NCBI GenBank assembly: GCA_009103225.1
Contig: RHPI01003369.1
Location: 851,490 to 876,662, forward strand
DNA length: 25,173 bases
From: Chlorokybus atmophyticus
Lineage: Eukaryota; Streptophyta; Chlorokybophyceae; Chlorokybales; Chlorokybaceae
Direction: 5' to 3'
Part shown: positions 18,061 to 25,173 of the stretch, piece by piece
Position numbering within the stretch: position 1 is the first letter of the stretch
Layout: the number at the start of each line of letters is the position of its first letter
Notes under the pieces: generated by a model
What the model was told of the DNA's origin: nothing
Seen by the model: the letters and a program-made list of their open reading frames with translations, nothing else
Database searches by the model: none
Translations under genes and position numbers: made by a program

Positions 18061-21000
18061 CACAAGGCTGTCGATCAGCTCGCAGTGCATGCGGTCCATG
18101 TCCTCGCAGAGCTTTGCATCAACAGAGAACACGCCCGACTGGGGGAACATCAGGAACATCTCAGCGGTGCTGCTCTCAGCGCCAACCGCGGCAGCTCCAT
18201 AGACGCTGTCGCCGCCGCTGACCTCGAGCACAAGGCGGTCCAGGACCTCGGTGTCGACGGGGACGGGATTGAAGTTGGCATCCAGCACCCGGATAATCAG
18301 AGATGTGGACACGCCGGCCTGGATGTTCCTGTCATGGCTGCCGAGCACAGCACTGGTCTGCGCTGCAGCCGCACCAGGAAGGATGGTCACGTTGTATGAG
18401 AAAGCAGCCTTGGAGCCAACAAGGATGTCCAGTACAGCGGGCCCAGCCTGTGTGGGAATGACAGTCATGTTGTACTTGTCAAGTCCTGTCCAGGTGTGGA
18501 CGCCAGCGACAGTGCTGCCCTGCAGCCAAGTGGGCATGCACGTTTGCTGGTCATCAGCCTGGGTGACAAGGTACTCGGGGTATGTAATGGTGACGGCATA
18601 TGGCTGTGAGCCATCAACCTCCTTGAAACCGCAGCTGTCAATGCCAGTCATGGCAAACACGACTGGCTCGCCAGAGATGGCCTTCTTGATGCTCCAAGTC
18701 TTGCAGCGGCCATCAGCACATCGCGGCTTCGGTCCGGCCTTCGGCACTCCAATGATGGTGGGCGCCATCTCTGAGGTCCAAGTGCTCATGCTGGGTGAGC
18801 TGCAGATGACGCTGATGGCGAGGCTCTTTGTGACACGGTCGCACGGGTTGCCAAAGAAGTCATCATTCGAAGCCATGACAGTGCATGAGCTCTCGCCGAG
18901 ACAGGCCGCGCTCACAACAGACATGGAATTGTTGCTGCTGCAGTCGTCCACAAAGTATGCACCGCCCACACCCAGGTTGGTGCCATAGTTGGCGAACACA
19001 ACATCAGAGATGAGGGTGCCGACTGGGCAGGTGATGTGCGCCCTGTGTCCCTGGTCCACCTCCGTGAACTCCACGCCGATCATGCCGTGGTTGGCTGACA
19101 TGCTTGAGTCCCGTGCATTGTACCCGGTGGCCTCGTTGAAGCGATAGAATGCCACCAGAGACTTGTCTTGCCTCGCAAGGGTCGCTTGGTCGCACGTGCA
19201 CGCAGCAGCGTAGTCGATCTGAGAGGTGGACAACACCCTGTTGAACAGTTTGACCTCATCAATGTAACCGTCAAAGTCCTTGCCGACACGGAGAGGCTGG
19301 TTGTTGCGCTTCTGCAGCAGGACCTCCTGGTAGTCGTATGTTGCGTTGGCCACGTTCTCGCCGTTCACGAAGAGCTGCAGCTGGGTGCCGTTGTACGTAG
19401 CAGCCAAATGCAGCCAGCTGCTGTACTCGACGTCAATGACGTGGTCCATGACGCGGAAGGTCTCCGAGCCCACGTAGATGCCGACTGTCACGTTGTAGCC
19501 GCCCAAGTGATCAATACGCTGCATGCCGAACCAGTAGCCCTTGTTGCTGTGCTCGGACTGCTTGGACAGGATATACTCGTATGGCGTGATCAAATCATCA
19601 GCCTGCAGCAGCCTCCTCCTGCCGCCCTGGTCGGGGGGTGGAGGTGAGGGGTGTGGGGGAGGTGGAGGCGGGGGTGGGGGAGGTGGTGACGGGCGAGGGG
19701 GAGGGGGAGGTGAAGGTGGCGGCGGGCTTGGGGGAGGTGGCCTGGGTGAGGGCGGCGGGGGACTTGGCGGCGGCGGAGGTGGTGGTGGCGGAGGTGGGGA
19801 AGGAGGGGGAGGGCTTGGCGGGGGTGGGGACGGGGATGGGGGTGGTGGGGATGGAGGCGGCGGCGAGGGCACTGAGGGCGGGTGCTTCCACACCCACGCC
19901 ATCATGGTGAAGGGCGACTCGAGGTCCAGAAGGTCTGAGTCAGGGTACGTTGCATATGTGCTGCCAAAGGTGGTACTGAGAGCACTACCGTCAAGCACCT
20001 CCAGTGGGAACATGCAGTTCTCGCCCGCCGGGCTCATAGATAGCGTGCACGCGCTGCGTGCTGCCTTGGTACCTCCACAGCAGGCCATGCCGCCGTACTG
20101 CAACATGGAATACTTGCTCAGATACACGGCAAAGGACAACAATCGCTTGCACACTTTCCAACAAAATATACCTGGCAGATAGGCTGTCCGCAGAGCGTCA
20201 CATTCATCATGTAGTGGCCCTTGACCTTGGGCAGGTACGTGATTGTGTACGTGCCGTCATAGTTGTCCATTACATCAGCATTGAGGTCGTAGGGTCCGGA
20301 GATTGACACTGCCCATGCGCTGTCCCCGCCCATTGTGCGAAGGTTGCCATATGCATCCACAGTCTGCATATGCACAGTTTCACATAAGCACAAGTGCATA
20401 CCACAACACAATCATTTAATAGCGTACCTGCGCCATGAAGGTTGCAGGAACACCAGCTTGAGCGCTTTCAATGACATTGAGGCCGTAAGTATTGTTGCTT
20501 GCCAAGTACAGGTAACTCTGGGACGGATCGGCAACACTCGGATGCACATAGGTCTTATCAGCGTAAACTGTCTGTCCATCGAGCTCCACCTGATATAGCA
20601 CTTGATTAGCATCAACTTGACAATGCCAAATTGCTGTTAAAGGCCACCCACAAGTCCATACCTGAATGTAATAGTAGCCGCTGATGGTGGCGCTGAACAT
20701 GACTGAGTATGTGCCATCATTGAGGTCCTCGATCTCAAGCTCCACTGAGTTGGAGTGCAAGTGAAGAGGGCCAATCAGGGACGCCGTGTACATGTCGCCA
20801 CCAACCTTCCTCCTGTTGCCACAAGCATCCCGCGACGTGACCGTAAACACGCCACACTCCCCAGCCACAACTTCAGTGAGAGCTGTGCCAGCCACATCGC
20901 TGATTGAAGCATCTGAGAGAGAAAGCAGCTTGTCAGCAAATCTAATGCAGACGCGTGTACTGAACAGAACTTATGACTAACGAACTACTTAGTCTTGTTC

Positions 21001-24000
21001 TAAGTTACCTGTGAGGGAATGCATGTCACTGTTTTCAGTCCAGCTGCTGCAGCCAACGGTGGTGTTGACCCAGAACTCAAAGGCAGCAGGCTTGGGGCTC
21101 ACATGCAGGTCACCCGCAGCAGCAAAGATACCAGCATTGCTGGAGTCCTGGACAACGGTGCCCAGACCTTCATCAAGTTTCAGCCACAGAGTCATGTTGC
21201 TCTCGGGGGCCTTGGGCACGCAGTTCATGCCAGCTACAATGCTGTCAATGTCAGTCATGGCAACGTTGTACATCTTGACGGAGTGGATGAGGCCATTGAA
21301 GACGCGCTCGTACTGCTCGGTGTAGTACAAGCCAGTTAAGCCGCCGGCCATGTTCTCACGGCCTAGCATGAAGTCTTGGCTGCTGCCCGTGTAGTAGGCG
21401 ACTGAGTCATAGTTGGTCCAGTCCTTGAGGATGCCATCCACATAGATGGCCCAAGAGGACCCGTCATACACGGCAGTAATGTACTGCCACATGTTGGGGA
21501 CGACAGCAGCCTTCCAGCTCGAGAGCGTTCTGTATGCTTCGCACTTGATGTTGGTGTCGCGGCCGCACGAGCAGCCGGTGTAGAGAGCAACGGACACGCC
21601 ACCCTTCTCAATGCTAAAGCCAAAGCCGGTGTAGCCGTTATCCAGAGTCTGGCCGATGATGGTCTGGTAGCCATCAACGGTATATGGGTAGACCCACGCA
21701 GACACCGTGAAAGGCCCGGCACCCGAGCGAAGGTTGTGTGTGGGCACCGTTTCATTGGCGATGGAGCCTGAGACCGTCGACCAGCGCAGCTGGTATGAGG
21801 CAATGTCCGACTTGTCCGTGTAAGCAAACCAGATGGAGTACCAGCGAGGGCCAGTCAGCTCAATGCTGCCAGACAGCACGCGAGCATCCACCTCACGGGC
21901 GGTGTCGTTGACCAGCAGCACATCATCGACCTTGAGCGCAACAGCATCATCGGCACGCACGGAGAAGTTGTACGTATCAGTGGTGGCTGCGAACACCCAG
22001 CCGGTGATCTCCACCGACCAGTCGTCGAGGACGCTGATGCCAGCTGGCGCCGCGAGTCCCCACTCGGCATTGATGTTGGAGATGAGCTCGGTGACCTGCT
22101 CGTTGCCGGCGGTGTATACGGCAACGAGTCCGCTGCTTCCTTGAGGGGTTAGGCCGCTTGGTGCAATGGACACATACTGGCCGGCACCAAACTCGAGAGC
22201 GTAGTCCTCAGTGTAGTACAGCTTGGCGATCTCAGCGCCGCTAAGGATGCGGTTGTAGATGCGCACCTCATCAACAGCGCCGTGCAGCGTACGGCCGATG
22301 ACAGATGTGGTTAAGATCTCCAGGGCAGGGGCCGCGTACGCAGAGCTGTTGCTGATCTGGTGACCATTGAGGTACACGCGCGTCTCTGCCGCATCAACGG
22401 TGACGGCAATGAACTGCCAGGCCCCGTTAATGGTGGCGTTGCCGGCCTGGCAAGCGCTCTCCTCGTAGCCGCTGCATGTGTCATAGGACGGGAAGACCAT
22501 GTCGTCGAAGTACACCCACATGCTGACTGTGGCTGCGCCGTCACATGTGGTGATGTACACGCCTGCCGCTACGTCATCGAGGAACATGTAAGCACTGTTG
22601 CTGCGTCCATCTTTGTCTGCACATTCCAACATTGCAGGTGAGAAATTCACAACATTTTGATGCCATGACGAAAGGCCCACATTGGTGCCGACAAAGTGTG
22701 CTGCTACATACCTGCTGTAAGGACTGCTTCAACAGCCATGCCATGGTTGCCGTTGCCGCTAGCATCCTTGGCATCGCCATTGAAGGGATAGTAAGCGCAA
22801 AGGCCGTGCACTAGGTCCTCTAGGATGACTTCACGCTCGTACGTGAGGGAGTTGACGGGGGCGCCGCAGATGGCCGAGTTGATGACAGTCAGGTCATCGG
22901 GTGTTGTGCTGGCGGGCAACGTGACCGTCATCTCCTCATTGGAGTTCCATGTGGACGCCAGCACCTCACCATTGAGCATAACCGACGCGGTATCAGCAAA
23001 GTTGATGCCCGTGATGGTGACCTCGGTGCCATTCTTGACTGCGCCAGAGGTCTGCATGTACACGTCTGAGGCGGCGGACGTGTCGTGAATGCTGATTGGC
23101 ACCGCGGGGAACCACGGCACGCCGGCCCACGTGCCGGCAGTGTGTGCGGACTTGTCAAGTCCCGTGCCCTTGAAGCTCAGGGTGGTGTTGTCCCAGTTGG
23201 AAGACTCCGATTGAGCAAGCACGCCACCGCCCGACACAATCCCGGACTCGATGTCGATGCTGTTGAACTGCAGGTAGCCAACGGGCTCGGCGCTGGCCGC
23301 GTCGCCTCCACACATGAACGACATCACCTCCTCCGCCGTGAGAGCATAATCGTAAACACGGACCTGCACATCCCAACAACAACCTTGTGTCAGGTACGTG
23401 CAACATAGAAGTTGTCGCAGAAGTAGGTATATATAAGATGGAAGATTGAGTCCTTACCTCATCGATAAGGCCTGAGAAGTACTCAGATGGGTAGTGGTCG
23501 TCATCAAGGGTCATGCCAACATACAGAGTGCCGTTGACAGACGTGTCCGGCCGGGAGACTGTTGCAAACGTTGAGGCGGCCATTCCATTGATGTACAGAG
23601 TGCCTTCATTGGTTTCATTGACTGTGTGACACAAGTTGGTGTCAGCTAGATCACGACCAGCATGCACGTGAATATACCACCCAACATGGCATGCACATTA
23701 CCTGTTACGAAGACATGATGCCACTGGCCAGTGGCAACATATCTGTCGCTTCCATCAGGGTACTTCATGCCAACATCATGAATATGGTCGTCGTAGTAGT
23801 AGAACACGCCAAATGGAGAATTGGAGTCACCCTTCCATTGCAGCACGGCACGATTGCGGTTGTCGCCCAGGCTGCCGAATGCAATGACAGATTGCAGTTC
23901 GCTGTTCTCATAGGGATACGCCCACGCGCCGAAAGAGTACGCTGGTGAGGTCAGCGCGGGAAGCACGCTCTTGAAGTCCACAAAGTCCATTGTCGTCCAC

Positions 24001-25173
24001 CTGTCCGTGCACTCAATTGCGACAGAAAGCCACTTCTTGTCGTGCGGGCACGCGTCGCCAAACCAAGACACCACTGCAGGAATGCTGCAGGTGCTCTGGC
24101 CAATGCACAGCTCCACCACGACCTCGTGCACAGTGCTGCTGTTGCTGTCGCAGAGGTTGTTGGTGGTGAAAGTGGTAAAGTCGCACAGTATGTCGGTGGT
24201 TGAGCTGTCGCAGTTGGTGTGCACGTCGTTGTTGCACTTGTTTGCGGGCCTTCCAAAGCTGGCAAATTGCAGGTTCTCCATGCGCAGGCCTGTGGGGCAG
24301 GTCAGCGTGAGAGTGTCGTTCTCATCAGCATAGCCACCAATCAACTCTGCAGGAGTCGTGGTGCGATCGCCCTGGAACTCCAACACCTTCTCTGAGTATG
24401 AGAGCGACGCGAACGCATCCGTGGACTTTGGGTTCACCACTTGCAGGACCATCTGGCCAGGTGCATCTGCAGGAGCAGACTCGCACTCGGCGCTCAGACC
24501 ATCATAGTGCACAAGGCTAAACATAAACAAGTTGTCGGTGCTCTCCGCAACAGGCAGAGTTGCAGCTGTGTGCTTCACGGCCGTGACAATTGTGGTTGTG
24601 TTGCTGCTTGGCAGGGTGTTGACGAATGAATGCGCACACTTCAACCACTGACTCTTTGCCAAGTTGAAGCCTTTAACCAGCATGGTGTCGCCACCATCCA
24701 GCTGCATGGTCTCAGCTTCGCTCAGGGTAAACCTTGATGAAGCCTCCCATGGAGCGGTCACGTACATGTAGCCCGGCTCGTTGTTGATGACAAACTGAGC
24801 GGTACCCTGCTCGCGCTCGCCCTTGTTACCTGTGGGGAAGCTGTCCAGCACGCCAAGCGCATCCTCAGTGGGCGTGAACGTGTACAGCTGCTGGCTGTCA
24901 CCGGTGCTTGGGTTCATGCGATAGTACACTATCGGCGCAGTGTCATACTCGCTCTCAGGCAAGCGGGAGAACATGGTCTGCGTGTCGCGAGCCATATCCG
25001 GAGAGGCGAACACGCGCACTTCATCAATGAAGCCGTTGAAAAACTTGCCAGTGTCAGCATTGCAGTGGCCCATCTCGGTGATGCCGCCGGTGCCGCCACC
25101 AGAGTTTGCGAGCAAGCGGCGGCGGCCGCCCTGATCAGGTGGGGGAGGGGAAGGTGGGGGTGGAGGAGGAGGT
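15929..25173 (-). CDS. Giant modular extracellular protein (LamG/SUEL lectin/PA14/filamin/DUF2341/Kelch), 5' partial
   Basis: The N-terminus lies beyond the right edge. Nine exons are read: 25173-23702, 23621-23458, 23363-22712, 22616-21009, 20912-20662, 20589-20428, 20363-20172, 20097-16744 and 16654-15929. All introns are GT-AG, 69-98 bp, and every junction keeps frame and domain continuity, for about 2,859 visible residues ending SSSSL-stop. Visible residues hold, in order: proline hinge (1-12), end of a LamG fold, IPT-like, SUEL lectin, LamG, IPT/TIG, LamG, PA14, LamG, two filamin-like repeats, LamG with a proline-rich insert, SUEL lectin, Ig/filamin-like folds, and a Kelch propeller interrupted by DUF2341. 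There are many Asn-X-Ser/Thr sites and paired cysteines, but no membrane segment near the C-terminus. I infer a secreted cell-surface or matrix adhesin that binds carbohydrate. The start and signal peptide are not visible. Confidence 0.88.
18050..19060 (-). other. Second SUEL-type lectin domain and Ig/filamin-like spacers
   Basis: The lectin (about 19050-18800) reads AHITCPVGTLISDVVFANYG, VDDCSSNNSMSVVSAACLGE, CTVMASNDDFFGNPC and LAISVIC, with the conserved cysteines and GNPC close. Downstream (about 18710-18050) are two beta-rich segments with filamin/invasin-like character (GIDSCGFKEVDG, RVLDANFNPVPVDTEV). The spacer assignment is less certain than the lectin. Confidence 0.75.
19190..20097 (-). 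other. LamG jelly roll interrupted by a proline-rich insert with DQGGRRRLL (copy 2)
   Basis: The fold starts before SPFTMMAWVWK, is interrupted at about 19890-19615 by roughly 85 Pro/Ser-rich residues ending DQGGRRRLLQ, then resumes with YILSKQSEHSNKGYWFGMQ, WLHLAATYNGTQLQLFVNGE and FDGYIDEVKLFNRVLS. The insertion point is the loop after the first AWV strand. A proline stalk here would project out of the domain. On the plus strand this stretch is very G-rich. Confidence 0.85.
20172..20912 (-). other. Two filamin-like (ABP280) Ig repeats on three small exons
   Basis: Repeat 1 has GECGVFTVTSRDACGNRRKV, DLNDGTYSVMFSATISGYY and joins across the 72-bp intron to IQVELDGQTVYADKTYV. Repeat 2 has AGVPATFMAQ joined to TVDAYGNLRTMGGD and DNYDGTYTITYLPKVKGHY. 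The x-D-G-T-Y-x-x-x-Y/F and D-A-x-G-N signatures mark the filamin/ABP280 family. In a secreted protein these serve as rod-like spacers. Confidence 0.85.
21240..22140 (-). other. PA14 domain followed by a LamG jelly roll
   Basis: The PA14-type segment (about 22140-21785) has WSVEITGWVFAATTDTYNFS, VRADDAVALKVDDVLLVND, a WYSIWFAYTD strand and SYQLRW. The RADDA-x-x-L-x-V-D core is diagnostic. A LamG fold follows (FTVSAWVYPYTVDGYQTIIG, MWQYITAVYDGSSWAIYVDG, FNGLIHSVKMYNVAM). PA14 domains often bind glycans in adhesins. Confidence 0.82.
22230..24000 (-). other. Two LamG/concanavalin-like jelly rolls around an IPT/TIG domain
   Basis: The first LamG (about 24000-23320) has YSFGAWAYPY, QWHHVFVTVNETNEGTLYIN and YFSGLIDEVRVYDYALT, and is split by introns at 23622-23701 and 23364-23457. 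An IPT/TIG domain follows (VPISIHDTS, NGTEVTITGINF, about 23110-22830). The second LamG (about 22820-22230) has GLCAYYPFNGDAKDASGNGN, AWQFIAVTVDAAETRVYLNG and GAVDEVRIYNRILS. These are common carbohydrate- or protein-binding folds of surface proteins. Confidence 0.82.
24005..24800 (-). other. IPT-like fold and first SUEL-type (rhamnose/galactose-binding) lectin domain
   Basis: An Ig-like IPT/TIG-type segment (GGDTMLVKGFNLAKSQWLKC) precedes a SUEL lectin domain at about 24345-24005. The lectin shows LTLTCPTGLRMENLQFASFG, a central cysteine cluster, CIGQSTCSIP, FGDACPHDKKWLSVAIEC. The spacing of cysteines and the GDxC-x-L-x-V-x-x-x-C ending match the SUEL/Gal_Lectin family, which binds L-rhamnose or D-galactose. 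The IPT call is weaker than the lectin call. Confidence 0.75.
25113..25173 (-). other. Proline-rich insert with DQGGRRRLL (copy 1, partial)
   Basis: The first visible residues are a Pro/Ser run of the SPPPP type, then DQGGRRRLL. About 25 residues later comes FFNGFIDEVRVF, the closing strand of a LamG-like jelly roll. Proline-rich segments of this kind are typical of volvocine and other chlorophyte matrix proteins (pherophorins). The rest of the insert is outside the window. Confidence 0.85.

Noticed and set aside
15998-18988. Several long plus-strand frames (184-285 codons) opposite the exoprotein
   Set aside because: They are antisense shadows of well-supported Kelch, DUF2341 and filamin-like coding exons, and carry no domain of their own.
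19541-20182. Glycine-rich 213-codon plus-strand frame
   Set aside because: The poly-Gly reading is the complement of the proline-rich insert; the minus strand continues a LamG fold on both sides.
1-25173. tRNA, rRNA, CRISPR array, bacterial operon or phage genes
   Set aside because: No cloverleaf, rRNA core, spaced direct repeats or ribosome-binding sites were seen, and the genes are clearly spliced eukaryotic genes.

Overview
The window is eukaryotic nuclear DNA, most likely from a green alga (Chlorophyta). The genes are split by short introns (63-490 bp). The large secreted protein carries pherophorin-like proline stretches (SPPPP type). The likely poly(A) signals are TGTAA, the usual chlorophyte signal. 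The genes are of moderate GC and are separated by AT-richer, repeat-bearing intergenic DNA with CT microsatellites and one short N gap. I cannot name the genus.

Layout. 1-76 is a (CT)n microsatellite, and 77-1915 has no convincing gene. 1916-8672 (minus) is a complete 14-exon gene that I assembled exon by exon. Its product of about 1,592 residues has a six-repeat Kelch propeller, a long linker with coiled coils, a Ser/Thr-type protein kinase domain and a C-terminal HECT E3 ubiquitin-ligase domain. This architecture is the most unusual thing in the window. 8673-10732 is upstream/intergenic DNA with a weakly supported small plus-strand gene ending at 9638. 10888-11660 (minus) is a small polyglutamine-containing gene with a Sel1-like repeat split by a GC-AG intron. 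11661-15928 is mostly noncoding, AT-rich and full of inverted repeats, and includes a 448-bp mariner/pogo-like non-autonomous element. 15929 to the right edge (minus) is the 3' portion (nine exons, about 2,859 residues, N-terminus outside the window) of a giant modular extracellular protein. It contains LamG/concanavalin-like, SUEL-type lectin, IPT/TIG, PA14, filamin-like, DUF2341 and Kelch domains, with two proline-rich inserts each followed by the same DQGGRRRLL peptide.

How they fit together. The two big genes are unrelated in function. One is predicted to be an intracellular ubiquitin ligase with its own kinase and substrate-binding propeller. The other is a cell-surface or matrix adhesin/lectin. 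They share only the Kelch fold. No operon-like organisation, CRISPR, rRNA or tRNA was seen. Exon boundaries come from reading GT/GC-AG sites with conserved-domain continuity and phase checks. No database search was possible.
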